Assembly: GCF_040729435.1 (NCBI RefSeq)
Contig: NZ_CP160398.1
Location: 992,001-1,056,000 of the forward strand
From: Pseudomonas sp. HOU2
GTDB taxonomy: Bacteria; Pseudomonadota; Gammaproteobacteria; Pseudomonadales; Pseudomonadaceae
DNA length: 64,000 nt
Direction of reading: 5' to 3'
Below the pieces are notes generated by a model. The model ran no database searches. It was not told the DNA's origin and was given only the letters and a program-made list of their open reading frames with translations. The position numbers and the translations under genes are program-made. Positions 17,286 through 26,367 of this stretch are shown here, one piece after another (within the stretch, counting starts at the first letter, position 1; every line of letters starts with the position of its first letter).

Positions 17286-18041
17286 TCAAGGCTTGCGCAA
17301 CAAATAGGTATCCATGATCCACCCATGCTCGGCCCGCGCCGCTTTGCGCGTGCGCTCGATCTGCTCCGCCACATCCTCAAGCTTGCCACTGATCAGAATC
17401 TCATCCGGCGTGCCGAGGTAAGCGCCCCAGTAAATCTCGGTCTGCTGATCCGCCACATGGTGGTAGGAATCTTCAGCGTCGAGCATCACCACCAGGCTGT
17501 CCGTGTCACTCACCTGCCCCGCCGCCAGACGCCGGCCCGTGGTAATTTCGATTGACCGGCCAATGCTGTTCAGCGGCACCTTATGCTGCGCCGCCAACGC
17601 CTGAACGCTGGTAATTCCGGGGATCACTTCAAACTCGAAAGCACAGCGGCCTGACGCCAGAATCGCCTGCAGGATACGAATCGTGCTGTCGTACAGCGCC
17701 GGGTCGCCCCACACGAGGAAACCGCCGCATTCGTTGTCAGCCAATTCTTCATTGATCAGCCGCTCGAAGGTTTCTTGCTTGGCGCGGTTCAGGTCATCGA
17801 CCGCGCGGGTGTAGTCAACGTCGCCGCGCTCGCGCTCCGGGCTGTGGGCTTCGGCGAAGCGATACCCAGGATCGGTGATGTAGCGCGCGCAGATTTCCCG
17901 TCGCAGATCAATCAATTTGTCCTTGCTCTGGCCTTTATCCATCAGAAAGAACACGTCGACCTGATTCAGCGCCTTTACCGCCTGCATCGTGATGTAGTCG
18001 GGATTTCCGGCGCCGATGCCGATGACCAGCAGTTGTTTCAT
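17286..18041 (-). CDS. cobF: Precorrin-6A synthase (deacetylating)
   Basis: The 251-residue SAM-dependent methyltransferase of the tetrapyrrole family has the N-terminal LLVIGIGAGNPDYIT, the WGDPALYDST segment and VIPGITSVQALAA. CobF methylates C-1 of precorrin-5 and releases acetate in aerobic cobalamin synthesis. The ATG at 18041 shares bases with the upstream stop codon (TGATG) and has GGGAG seven bases before it, so it is translationally coupled to the phosphatase gene. No other cob genes are in the window. Confidence 0.92.
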   Translation of the reverse strand: MKQLLVIGIGAGNPDYITMQAVKALNQVDVFFLMDKGQSKDKLIDLRREICARYITDPGYRFAEAHSPERERGDVDYTRAVDDLNRAKQETFERLINEELADNECGGFLVWGDPALYDSTIRILQAILASGRCAFEFEVIPGITSVQALAAQHKVPLNSIGRSIEITTGRRLAAGQVSDTDSLVVMLDAEDSYHHVADQQTEIYWGAYLGTPDEILISGKLEDVAEQIERTRKAARAEHGWIMDTYLLRKP

Positions 18042-18631
18042 CACAGCGCTCCCGCAAGATCGATACCCGACAAGCGTAGCCGCCAGATGCCGTTGAACCG
18101 CAGTTCAACGACTGACAACGGTTCAACATCAATCGCGTTGAACGCTGCGCCCTGCACCACCTGCAGCAATGCTGCGCGCACCACAAACGGATGGGTGATG
18201 GCGACGATATGCCCCGGCGCACCTTGCAGGCTGGCCAGCCACGCCGCCACACGCTCGCCCAATTGCCTTACCGACTCGCCACCATGGGGTGCAGCCTGCG
18301 GATCACTGATCCACGCCTGCAAAGCCTCGGCCTCGCGCCGTTGCAGATCCTTGATCGCTTGCCCGTGCCAGCGCCCCCAATCGCAATCGCGCAGCGCTTC
18401 GTCCACTTGCGGCGCCGCACCGAACCATTCGGCAGTCTGGCGGGTGCGCAATTCCGGCCCGCACAACACACGGTTGGCGCTGGCGAATTGTGTGGCCAAC
18501 GCACCGGGCGCCAATGGCAGATGTTCAACAGGCTCGTTCGTAGGAAAACGCGACAATTTCTGTGCGACGGTTCGAGCGTGGCAAATCAAAGTCAAACGGG
18601 TGGATTGCACGGTATTGCACTCGATGGACAT
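18041..18631 (-). CDS. Histidine-phosphatase-family protein linked to cobF
   Basis: From the ATG at 18631 the protein has 196 residues and begins MSIECNTVQSTRLTLICHAR. The catalytic histidine stands in CHA where the family normally has RHG, so the usual arginine of that motif is absent. CGPELRTRQTAEWF, DCDWGRWHGQ and THPFVVRAAL match the fold. Coupling to cobF suggests a role near cobalamin synthesis, like CobC alpha-ribazole phosphatase, but this is inferred. The frame is open to 18721; the chosen start begins at the fold. Confidence 0.78.
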   Translation of the reverse strand: MSIECNTVQSTRLTLICHARTVAQKLSRFPTNEPVEHLPLAPGALATQFASANRVLCGPELRTRQTAEWFGAAPQVDEALRDCDWGRWHGQAIKDLQRREAEALQAWISDPQAAPHGGESVRQLGERVAAWLASLQGAPGHIVAITHPFVVRAALLQVVQGAAFNAIDVEPLSVVELRFNGIWRLRLSGIDLAGAL

Positions 18632-18862
18632 CCGGTAAATCGGCGGCAAACGGCCGGTCTTGCGGCAATTGTGCCGTAAACCGGGCGTTGCAGGGGATCC
18701 CGGGAATTTCTGGCCTGACATGTTGAAGGCGAAAAAACGGCAATGTCTGACACGCCGATGGGCAATGGACTACAAGGATCGGCGACAACTGTGTAGGCCT
18801 TGTTGCACATGGCTCTGAGGTTATTTAAACGCTGAATCGCTACCGCTAAAAATTCACTAGAC
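18632..18862. other. Intergenic region between the cobF operon and rpiR gene
   Basis: This is the 5' region of the minus-strand phosphatase-cobF operon. I looked for a cobalamin riboswitch on the minus strand: fragments such as CCCCTGCAAC and GTCAGACATTGCC occur but in the wrong order and without the conserved core, so none is called. There is a GTTTTTT run on the minus strand near 18735. Nothing else is clear. Confidence 0.4.
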
Positions 18863-18880
18863 ATGTAACCTGAGTTACAT
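18863..18880. promoter_or_regulatory. Palindrome ATGTAAC-CTGA-GTTACAT upstream of rpiR (candidate operator)
   Basis: Perfect 7-bp inverted arms lie 67 bp before the start of the RpiR-family gene. RpiR-type regulators such as HexR bind TGTAA-N-TTACA palindromes of this size, so autoregulation and control of the downstream cluster are plausible. Not shown by sequence alone. Confidence 0.5.
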
Positions 18881-18946
18881 AAATACTGTTTTAACGGATT
18901 ATGAAACGAATTCAACACCCTTCCCCTTCATCCAGCAGGAGCCCGG

Positions 18947-19801
18947 ATGCCGCCTCTCAGAGACTTGATCACCGATCCCGGCCTGGAGCTGACGCCGTCT
19001 GAGCGCAAAGTGATTCGCGCCCTGCTCGACCAGTATCCACGCAATGGCCTGGGTCCGATGGCGCGTCTGGCCGAGCACGCCGGCGTCAGTGATCCGACCA
19101 TCGTACGGCTGGTGAAGAAGCTCGGATTCGGCGGTTATGCCGAGTTTCAGGACGCCCTGCTCAGCGACATGGATCACCGCCTGCGTTCGCCGCGCACCCT
19201 GTTGCAGCCCCGTTCGCACCTGAACAAGGATGATGCCTGGGGCCATTATCTGGCCGACAGCCAACGGCTGATGGTGGAAACCCAGGCCCTGACACAACCT
19301 GAAGACGTGCGCATTCTGCTCGACTGGCTGCTCGACACCCGGCACCAGATCTACTGCTTCGGCGGGCGCTTCAGCAGCCTGATGGCCAACTACCTGCTCA
19401 ATCACTTGCGCCTGCTGCGACCCGGCTGCTTTGCCCTGGAAGACAACGCGCAACTGCCCGACCGCCTGTTCGATCTGCAACGCCAGGACGTAGTGCTGCT
19501 GTTTGACTATCGGCGCTACCAGTCCCAGGCCCTGCGGGTTGCCTCGGCGGCGAAGAACAACAACGCGCGGGTGGTGTTGTTCACCGACATCTATGCCTCG
19601 CCGCTGCGCGAATTGGCTGACCTGATCATCAGTGCTCCGGTGGAATCGGCCTCGCCGTTCGACACCATGGTGCCGGCGCTGGCCCAGGTCGAGGCGCTGA
19701 TTGCCTGCTTGACCCTGCGCAGCCCCGATCTGGCCGATCGCCTGGAAGGCATCGACGCCCTGCGCAACGACTTCAACACCCATCTGCTGGAGGATAAATA
19801 A
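18947..19801 (+). CDS. MurR/RpiR-family transcriptional regulator
   Basis: The 284-residue protein has an N-terminal helix-turn-helix (SERKVIRALLDQYPRNGLG..., VSDPTIVRLVKKLGFGGYAEF, residues about 15-70) and a C-terminal SIS domain (residues about 120-260, with IYCFGGRFSSLMANYL and LLFDYRRYQSQ). The ATG at 18947 follows AGGAG. The downstream hydrolase starts 2 bp after its stop codon, so it heads the operon and probably regulates it. SIS domains usually bind phosphosugars, but several RpiR members in nitrogen clusters respond to other ligands. Confidence 0.88.
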   Translation: MPPLRDLITDPGLELTPSERKVIRALLDQYPRNGLGPMARLAEHAGVSDPTIVRLVKKLGFGGYAEFQDALLSDMDHRLRSPRTLLQPRSHLNKDDAWGHYLADSQRLMVETQALTQPEDVRILLDWLLDTRHQIYCFGGRFSSLMANYLLNHLRLLRPGCFALEDNAQLPDRLFDLQRQDVVLLFDYRRYQSQALRVASAAKNNNARVVLFTDIYASPLRELADLIISAPVESASPFDTMVPALAQVEALIACLTLRSPDLADRLEGIDALRNDFNTHLLEDK

Positions 19802-19803
19802 GG

Positions 19804-20448
19804 ATGTTCAGTCTTCCCCACCGCTCGCCGCGGGATTTGCCGTTCGTCATCGACCACACCGCGTTGCTGCTGGTGGACATGCAGCGTGCCTGGCTCGAAC
19901 CGCAGTTCGACCCGCACCTGAACGGCCCGGATGCCGAGTATTTCCTGACCCGCGCGCACATGCAGGTGGTGCCCAACCAGCGCCGTTTGCTCAGTGCCTT
20001 TCGCGAAGCGCGGCAGAACGTGTTGCACACGATTATCGAAAGCCTGACCGCCGACGGTCGCGACCGCTCGCTGGATCACAAACTGTCGGACATGCACCTG
20101 CCCAAGGGCAGCACCCAGGCGCGGATCATTGATGACCTGACCCCGGTGGAAAACGAGATCGTCCTGCCGAAAACCTCGTCTGGGGTGTTCAACTCGACCA
20201 ACATCGATTACGTGCTGCGCAACCTCGAAACCCGCCACCTGATCATCGCCGGCATCGTCACCGATCAGTGCGTCGACATGGCCGTGCGGGATGCCGCCGA
20301 CCGCGGCTATCTGGTAACACTGGTCGAAGACGCCTGCGCCACCTACACCCCGGCGCGGCATGACGCCTGCCTGAACGCGATCAAGGGCTACTGCTGGATC
20401 ACCGACACGCAAACCGTGCTCGGCCGCTTGCAGGAGATGCGTCCATGA
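19804..20448 (+). CDS. Isochorismatase-fold cysteine hydrolase
   Basis: The 214-residue protein belongs to the isochorismatase/nicotinamidase superfamily. The presumed triad is the aspartate in LLVDMQRAW (near residue 22), the lysine in VLPKTSSGVF and the cysteine in IVTDQCVDMAVRDAADRG. Family members hydrolyse amides such as nicotinamide, N-carbamoyl compounds or ureido acids. It overlaps the ligase gene by four bases. In this cluster an amidase acting on a gamma-glutamyl or carbamoyl intermediate is plausible but unproven. Confidence 0.82.
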   Translation: MFSLPHRSPRDLPFVIDHTALLLVDMQRAWLEPQFDPHLNGPDAEYFLTRAHMQVVPNQRRLLSAFREARQNVLHTIIESLTADGRDRSLDHKLSDMHLPKGSTQARIIDDLTPVENEIVLPKTSSGVFNSTNIDYVLRNLETRHLIIAGIVTDQCVDMAVRDAADRGYLVTLVEDACATYTPARHDACLNAIKGYCWITDTQTVLGRLQEMRP

Positions 20449-21776
20449 GCGAGCGCCTGACGCCGTTGCCGATGACCACCATCGTCACCACCGACCTGAT
20501 CGGCATCACCCGTGGCCGCTCGTTTCCCACCGATCAGCTGGAGCATTATCAAGCCGCCGGGTGCGGCTGGGTCCCGGCCAACAGCGCACTGACGCCTCAG
20601 GACATTATCGCCTCGACCAACCCGTGGGGCGCATACGGCGATTTGCGGTTGATTCCGGATTTGAGCAGCCGCGTGACGGTCGGTAATGGCCCGGACGCCG
20701 CGGCACCGGCGCTGGACTTCATCCATGGCGACATCCGCGAGACCGATGGCCAGCCGTGGAGCACCTGCCCGCGCACGCTGCTGCGCGATGAAATCGAGCG
20801 CTATCGCGACGACCTCGGCTTGCAGGTCAACGCGGCGTTCGAGCACGAATTCAACCTGCATGCCGGCTTCGCCGAACACCTGGCGTTTTCCCTTGAAGCC
20901 CAGCGTCAGGGTGCAGAGTTCGGCGGCTGGCTGCTCAGCGCCCTGCGCGCCGGCGGTGTCGAGCCGGAAATGTTCCTGCCCGAATACGGCAAGCACCAAT
21001 ACGAAATCACCTGCCGGCCGACCCTCGGCGTGGCGGCGGCGGATCGTGCGGTCAACGTGCGCGAGATCACCCGCGAAATCGCCCGGCAAATGGGCGTCGA
21101 CGTCAGCTTCGCGCCAAAAACCAAGGCCGACGCGGCGTGCAACGGTGTGCACCTGCACGTCAGCCTGCTCGACCTGCAAGGTCTGCCGCTGCTTTACGAC
21201 GCCGGCACCAGCAACGGTCTGTCGACCCTCGGCCAGCATTGGGCCGCAGGGATCCTGCATTACCTGCCGGCGCTGTGTGCGTTCACCGCGCCGACGCCGG
21301 TGTCGTACGAACGCCTGCAGCCGCACCACTGGAGCGCGTCGTACGCGTGTCTGGGGCAGCAGAACCGGGAAGCGGCGCTGCGCATCTGCCCGACCGTGAG
21401 CCTGGGCGGCAAATCGGTGGCGACGCAGTACAACCTGGAATTCCGCGCCATGGACGCCACCGCCTCGCCGCACCTGGCGATGGCCGCGCTGCTGATCGCC
21501 GGACGGCTGGGCATCGAACAGCGTCTGGCGCTGAACGCGATCACCGATGAAATTCCCGATTCACTCAACGACGAGCAACGCAAGGCTCGGGGCATCGTTG
21601 CCCTGCCCGCCTCGCTGGCCCAGGCGCTGGATTGCCTGCGTGACAGTGCAGCCTTCAATCAATGGCTGCCCAAGCCGTTGCTCGACACTTACCACGCCCT
21701 TAAAACCGAGGAACTGGCGCTGACGGAACAGCTCTCGCCCGCTGACCTGTGTGAGCACTATGCACGCCTGTACTGA
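20445..21776 (+). CDS. Glutamine-synthetase-like gamma-glutamyl ligase
   Basis: The 443-residue protein has the glutamine synthetase type I fold: an N-terminal beta-grasp part (LIGITRGRSFPTDQL), metal-site segments FEHEFNLHAG and GKHQYEITCRP, then NGVHLHVSLLD (ATP/glutamate loop) and the C-terminal EFRAMDATASPHLAMAAL. It lacks the adenylylation-loop context of the housekeeping enzyme and resembles PuuA/SpuI/IpuC-like ligases that glutamylate amines. The neighbours (amidase, FGase-like hydrolase, permease) support a catabolic rather than assimilatory role. The amine substrate is unknown. Confidence 0.85.
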   Translation: MSERLTPLPMTTIVTTDLIGITRGRSFPTDQLEHYQAAGCGWVPANSALTPQDIIASTNPWGAYGDLRLIPDLSSRVTVGNGPDAAAPALDFIHGDIRETDGQPWSTCPRTLLRDEIERYRDDLGLQVNAAFEHEFNLHAGFAEHLAFSLEAQRQGAEFGGWLLSALRAGGVEPEMFLPEYGKHQYEITCRPTLGVAAADRAVNVREITREIARQMGVDVSFAPKTKADAACNGVHLHVSLLDLQGLPLLYDAGTSNGLSTLGQHWAAGILHYLPALCAFTAPTPVSYERLQPHHWSASYACLGQQNREAALRICPTVSLGGKSVATQYNLEFRAMDATASPHLAMAALLIAGRLGIEQRLALNAITDEIPDSLNDEQRKARGIVALPASLAQALDCLRDSAAFNQWLPKPLLDTYHALKTEELALTEQLSPADLCEHYARLY

Positions 21777-22512
21777 ATCCGCCGAGCTGGGGTTGTACAC
21801 CCGCCCGGTCTACAACCTGAGCCGCGAAGATTCATCGCATCCGGTGATCCTGGTGTGCGAGCACGCCAGCCGCTACATCCCCGAGGCCCTGAACAATCTG
21901 GGCCTGGACGATGCAGCCGCGCGCGAACACATCGCCTGGGACATCGGCGCACTGCAACTGGCTGAAAAGCTCTCGGAGACACTCGGCGCGACACTGTTGA
22001 GCGCCAACTATTCACGGCTGCTGATCGACCTCAATCGGCCCCGGCATGCCCCCGACAGCATTCCGGCGCAGAGCGAGATTTATCAGGTGCCGGGTAACCG
22101 CGAGCTGGACGAAGCCACTCGCGAATACCGGCGCCAGACCCTGTTCAAACCGTTTCACGCCCGGCTGCAGACCCTGATCGACCAGCGCGTTGCGCAAGGC
22201 CAGGCAGTACGGGTAGTCGGGATTCACAGTTTTACCCCGGTGTATTACGGCCAGCCGCGCCCGCTGGAAGTCGGCGTGCTGTTCGGTCAGGCCGGCGCCT
22301 ATGCGCAACGGCTGATCGACGGCCTCGGCCAGTACCCGCTGAAAGTCGCGGGCAACCAGCCCTACCGGGTTGATCCGCTTGGCGACATGACCGTGCCGGT
22401 GCACGGAGATGCCCGAGGACTGGAATCGGTGTTGATCGAGGTGCGCAACGATCTGCTGCGCACCCCGGAGGCGGTTTCGCTGTGGGCCGAGCGCCTGGCG
22501 CCACTGCTGTAA
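21760..22512 (+). CDS. N-formylglutamate amidohydrolase family protein
   Basis: The protein has 250 residues from the ATG at 21760; a GTG nine bases earlier is also possible. Family features are VILVCEHASRYIPEALNN, AAREHIAWDIGA, LIDLNR and VGIHSFTPVYYG, which include metal and substrate ligands of the FGase/HutG fold. It overlaps the 3' end of the ligase gene by about 17 bp, so translation is coupled. It is not beside hut genes; in this setting it could release glutamate from a gamma-glutamyl or N-acyl-glutamate intermediate, which is inference. Confidence 0.82.
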   Translation: MHACTESAELGLYTRPVYNLSREDSSHPVILVCEHASRYIPEALNNLGLDDAAAREHIAWDIGALQLAEKLSETLGATLLSANYSRLLIDLNRPRHAPDSIPAQSEIYQVPGNRELDEATREYRRQTLFKPFHARLQTLIDQRVAQGQAVRVVGIHSFTPVYYGQPRPLEVGVLFGQAGAYAQRLIDGLGQYPLKVAGNQPYRVDPLGDMTVPVHGDARGLESVLIEVRNDLLRTPEAVSLWAERLAPLL

Positions 22513-22600
22513 CCAATCCGCTAGAGACTGCTGACGCTGTAAACGATGGACCGATATAACAACTAAAAACGCTGGATAGGCTGACAAGGAGTTGCGCTTC

Positions 22601-23950
22601 ATGGAAATAGAAGAGTTCGGCTACAAACAGGAGTTGAAACGTAGCCTGACACTGACCGACCTGGTGGTGTACGGGATGATCTTCATGATCCCCATCGCCC
22701 CGTTTGGCGTGTATGGCTACGTGAATGCCGAGGCACCCGGGATGGTGCCGCTGGCCTACATCATCGGCATGGTGGCGATGCTGTTCACCGCGCTGAGCTA
22801 TGGCAGCATGGCCAAGGCGTTTCCGATCGCAGGCTCGGTGTATTCCTACGCGCAACGCGGCCTCAATCAACACGTCGGTTTCATCGCCGGCTGGCTGATG
22901 CTGCTCGACTACCTGCTGATTCCACCGCTGCTGTACGTCTACGCGGCGATGGCGCTGAACCATCTGTACCCGGACATTCCGAAGGTCGGCTTCATTCTGG
23001 CGTTTCTGGTCAGCGCGACGTTCGTCAACCTGCGCGGGATCACCTTCACCGCGCGGATGAACATCATCTTCCTGCTGGCACAGCTGGTGGTACTGGGAAT
23101 CTTCCTGTTCTACGCCTGGAACGCCCTGCACAACGGCGGCGGCAACGGCGAGCTGACCCTGGCGCCGCTGTATCACCCGGAAACGTTCAACTTCGCCCTG
23201 CTGATGCAAGCCGTGTCGATTGCCGTGCTGTCGTTCCTTGGCTTCGACGCGATCTCGACCCTCGCCGAAGAAATCAAGGGCGATCCGGGCAAAAGCGTCG
23301 GCCGCGCAGCGCTGATCACTCTGGTGGTGATGGGCGTGATTTTCGTCGTGCAGACCTGGATCGCCACCGATCTGGCCGCCGGCATGGGCTTCAAGTCCGC
23401 CGACACCGCGTTCTATGAAATCGCCGAAATCGCGGCCGGCAGCTGGCTGGCAACCCTGACCGGTGTGGCCACGGCGCTGGCCTGGGGCGTTGCGGTGGCG
23501 ATCACCTCGCAAGCCGCGGTGTCGCGTCTGCTGTTCGGCATGGCCCGCGATGGCAAGTTGCCGAAAGTGCTGGCCAAGGTGCACCCGAAGCACAACACCC
23601 CGTACCTGAGCATTTATCTGGTGGCGGTGCTGTCGCTGGTGATCTGCTACCTGTTCATCAATTCGGTCGACACCCTGACCTCGCTGGTCAACTTCGGAGC
23701 CCTCAGCGGTTTCATGCTGCTGCACCTGACAGTGATCAACTACTACTGGCGTCGGCAGAAGTCCGGTCAGGTCGTGCGCCATCTGATCTGCCCGGTGATC
23801 GGCTTCATCATCGTCGCCGCCATCATGTACAACATGGGCGTCGATGCGCAGAAACTCGGCCTGATCTGGATCGCTTTGGGCCTGGTGTATCTGTTCTTCC
23901 TGAACAAGCTCGGCGCCAGCACCGCGCTGCCTGACCCGAGCAATGGCTGA
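22601..23950 (+). CDS. APC-superfamily amino-acid/polyamine permease
   Basis: The 449-residue protein has 12 predicted helices. The first unwound helix is seen as YGMIFMIPIAPFGVYG, helix 3 region YSYAQRGLNQHVGFIAGW, and helix 6 SFLGFDAISTLAEE, which line the substrate site in APC transporters. The ATG at 22601 follows AAGGAG. It is 88 bp after the hydrolase gene and probably imports the amine or amino acid that the cluster degrades; PuuP-like putrescine importers are among its relatives. The 118 bp after it include a GC hairpin. Confidence 0.88.
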   Translation: MEIEEFGYKQELKRSLTLTDLVVYGMIFMIPIAPFGVYGYVNAEAPGMVPLAYIIGMVAMLFTALSYGSMAKAFPIAGSVYSYAQRGLNQHVGFIAGWLMLLDYLLIPPLLYVYAAMALNHLYPDIPKVGFILAFLVSATFVNLRGITFTARMNIIFLLAQLVVLGIFLFYAWNALHNGGGNGELTLAPLYHPETFNFALLMQAVSIAVLSFLGFDAISTLAEEIKGDPGKSVGRAALITLVVMGVIFVVQTWIATDLAAGMGFKSADTAFYEIAEIAAGSWLATLTGVATALAWGVAVAITSQAAVSRLLFGMARDGKLPKVLAKVHPKHNTPYLSIYLVAVLSLVICYLFINSVDTLTSLVNFGALSGFMLLHLTVINYYWRRQKSGQVVRHLICPVIGFIIVAAIMYNMGVDAQKLGLIWIALGLVYLFFLNKLGASTALPDPSNG

Positions 23951-23960
23951 CAAGAAAAAG

Positions 23961-24001
23961 AGCGGCGTCTGACAACAAATCAGGCGACCGCCGCTTTAAA
24001 G
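23961..24001 (+). terminator. Possible weak terminator after the permease gene
   Basis: AGCGGCG (23961-23967 region) can pair with CGCCGCT before TTTAAA. The stem is interrupted and the T-tract short, so transcription may partly continue into the succinyltransferase genes. Confidence 0.3.
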
Positions 24002-24069
24002 CGTGGCAACCGACAGTGATAGTCAGGTTCGGTGGGGATCACCGGACCCTTTGATACAGGAGTGCATCC

Positions 24070-25086
24070 ATGCTGGTCTTACGCCCAGTCGAGACAACCG
24101 ACCTGCCGCAATTGCAACAGCTGGCCCGCGACAGCCTGGTCGGCGTCACGTCGCTGCCGGATGACAGCGAGCGCCTGCGGGATAAAATCGCCGGCTCCTG
24201 CGCCTCGTTCGACAGCGACATTCAGGCGCAAGGCCCGGAGAACTACTTCTTCGTGCTGGAAGACCTCGACACTCAGCGGCTGGTCGGCTGCTCGGAGATC
24301 CTCGCTACTGCCGGTTTCAACGAACCGTTCTACAGCCTGCGCAACCGCCACTTCACCAGTGCCTCGCGGGAGTTGAACATTGAACACGGGGTGCCGGCGC
24401 TGTCGTTGTGTCACGACCTCAACGACCACACCCTGCTGCGCGGTTTTCACATCGACAACGCGTTGGTGCGCAGCGCATTTTCCGAATTGCTGTCACGGGC
24501 GCGGCTGCTGTTCATCGCCGCTCATGCACAACGTTTCGCCGAGGCGGTGATCACCGAGATCGTCGGCTACAGCGATGAGAACGGTCACTCGCCGTTTTGG
24601 GATGCACTGGGCAAGCACTTCTTCGACCTGCCCTACGTCGAGGCCGAGCGCCTGTGCGGCCTGCAAAGCCGCACGTTTCTCGCCGAACTGATGCCGCAAT
24701 ACCCGATTTACGTACCGATGCTGCCTCCGGCAGCACAGGAATGCATCGGCCGGATTCACCCGGACGGCCAGGAAGCGTTTGACATCCTCGAACGCGAAGG
24801 CTTTGAAACCAACAGCTACATCGACCTGTTCGACGCCGGTCCGACCCTGTATGCGCGCACCGCGAACATCCGTTCGATCGCCCGCAGCCAGACCGTCACC
24901 GTCCGCCAGCAAGCGCAGATCGGCGCCCGTGGCCATTACCTGCTGAGCAACGACGCCCTGCATGGATTCCGGGCCATCGTCGCCGAACTGAACTACCAGC
25001 CCGATCAACCGCTGTCGCTGACGCCGGCACTGTGCGCGGCGCTGAAAGTTACCGATGGCAGCACGGTCAGGCTGACAGCCCTGTGA
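24070..25086 (+). CDS. Arginine/ornithine N-succinyltransferase-like protein, AruF type
   Basis: The 338-residue AstA-family (GNAT-related) acyltransferase keeps the AruF pattern throughout: MLVLRPVETTDLPQLQQLA, VGVTSLPDDSERLRDKI, YFFVLED, EIVGYSDENGHSPFWDALG, FLAELMPQYPIYVP and GFETNSYIDLFDAGPTL. AruF with AruG transfers succinyl from succinyl-CoA to arginine or ornithine. Here the pair is not followed by aruD, aruB or aruE and instead sits behind a glutamyl-ligase/permease cluster, so this is probably a second paralogue with another substrate. Confidence 0.85.
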   Translation: MLVLRPVETTDLPQLQQLARDSLVGVTSLPDDSERLRDKIAGSCASFDSDIQAQGPENYFFVLEDLDTQRLVGCSEILATAGFNEPFYSLRNRHFTSASRELNIEHGVPALSLCHDLNDHTLLRGFHIDNALVRSAFSELLSRARLLFIAAHAQRFAEAVITEIVGYSDENGHSPFWDALGKHFFDLPYVEAERLCGLQSRTFLAELMPQYPIYVPMLPPAAQECIGRIHPDGQEAFDILEREGFETNSYIDLFDAGPTLYARTANIRSIARSQTVTVRQQAQIGARGHYLLSNDALHGFRAIVAELNYQPDQPLSLTPALCAALKVTDGSTVRLTAL

Positions 25087-25147
25087 ACCGCGCCCGGTTG
25101 CATACCCAACGACAGTGCCCGAACAGGCGCGTACAAGGAGTTACCGC

Positions 25148-26182
25148 ATGATCGTCCGTCCGGTCAAAGTCAGCGACCTGCCAGCGCTGATGACCCTGGT
25201 GCAACAGGCCGGTCCGGGGTTTACGACCCTGCCGGCCAATGAGGATCGCCTCGCCCACCGGGTGCGCTGGGCTCAGCGCGCGTTCGCCGAACAGGTTGAA
25301 CGGGCCGACGCCGATTATCTGTTCGTGCTCGAAGACGACGACCTGCGGGTGGTCGGTGTCAGCGCCCTGACCGGCGCAGTAGGCCTGCGCGAGCCGTGGT
25401 ACAACTATCGGGTCGGTCTAACTGTGAGTTCGGCACCGGATCTCAACATTTCGCGGCAGATCCCCACACTGTTTCTCAACAATGAGCTGACCGGCCAGTC
25501 GGAGCTGTGTTCGCTGTTCCTGCATCCGCAACACCGCCAAGGCAGCAATGGTCGGCTCCTGTCGTTGGGGCGCCTGCTGTTCGTGGCCGAATTCCCGCAG
25601 TTGTTTGGCGAAAAGATGATTGCCGAACTGCGTGGCAGCGCCGATGAACTCGGCTGCTCGCCGTTCTGGGACAGCCTGGGCCGACACTTTTTCAAGATGG
25701 ACTTCAGCCATGCGGACCACTTGTCGGGGCTGGGCAACAAGTCGTTCATCGCTGAGTTGATGCCGCGCCAGCCGTTGTACACCTGCATGCTCACCGAGCA
25801 GGCACAAGCCGTCATCGGCCAGCCGCACCCCAACACCGAACCGGCGCTGAAGATCCTGCGTGCAGAAGGCTTCACGCATAAGGGCTACATCGACATCTTC
25901 GACGGTGGCCCGGTGATCGAGGCGCCGATCGGCAGCATTCGTACCGTGCGCGACAGCCTGGCGCTGACCCTGAGCCTCGGCACCCCGGACGAACAGGCCC
26001 CGTTATGGCTGATCCATAACCGGCGCCTGGAGAACTGCCGCATCACCGTGGCCCCCGGTCGTCTGGTCGGCAATAGCCTGGTGGTCGATCGCCTCACCGC
26101 CAAGCGCTTGCAGTTGCAACCGGGCAATTCGGTACGCGCGGTGCTGCTGCCCAGGCAACAGCAACAGGCGGTAGCCGCCTGA
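25148..26182 (+). CDS. Arginine/ornithine N-succinyltransferase-like protein, AruG type
   Basis: From the ATG at 25148 (after AAGGAG) the protein has 344 residues of the AstA family. It starts MIVRPVKVSDLPALMTLVQQ and has GFTTLPANEDRL, LCSLFLHPQHRQGSNGRLLS (the acyl-CoA loop that the AruF-like protein upstream lacks), GCSPFWDSLGRHFF and GYIDIFDGGPVIEAP. The AruF-like partner ends 61 bp upstream; the two likely form a heteromer as in P. aeruginosa. A Gln/Ala tail (QQQQQAVAA) ends the protein. Confidence 0.85.
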   Translation: MIVRPVKVSDLPALMTLVQQAGPGFTTLPANEDRLAHRVRWAQRAFAEQVERADADYLFVLEDDDLRVVGVSALTGAVGLREPWYNYRVGLTVSSAPDLNISRQIPTLFLNNELTGQSELCSLFLHPQHRQGSNGRLLSLGRLLFVAEFPQLFGEKMIAELRGSADELGCSPFWDSLGRHFFKMDFSHADHLSGLGNKSFIAELMPRQPLYTCMLTEQAQAVIGQPHPNTEPALKILRAEGFTHKGYIDIFDGGPVIEAPIGSIRTVRDSLALTLSLGTPDEQAPLWLIHNRRLENCRITVAPGRLVGNSLVVDRLTAKRLQLQPGNSVRAVLLPRQQQQAVAA

Positions 26183-26367
26183 TCCGCGGTTTTGCCAGTG
26201 AAAATCCGCTGACTGCCGATGAAACCTTTCAGCCGCTGGATCCTTTATCAACGCCTCACTCGCAAATTCGTCATGAACCTTGACCCATTCGCGTGATAGC
26301 CTTTTCATTCTTCGGCGTTGACACCTTTGCTCAAGCCGTTCCATTCCTTTGTATTGGTGGAACTCGT

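Noticed and set aside
18632..18900. Cobalamin riboswitch ahead of the phosphatase-cobF operon
   Set aside because: Fragments such as CCCCTGCAAC and GTCAGACATTGCC appear on the minus strand, but in the wrong order and without the conserved core.
24070..26182. The standard aru/ast arginine catabolic operon
   Set aside because: Only the AruF- and AruG-like genes are present; aruC, aruD, aruB and aruE are absent from both sides.
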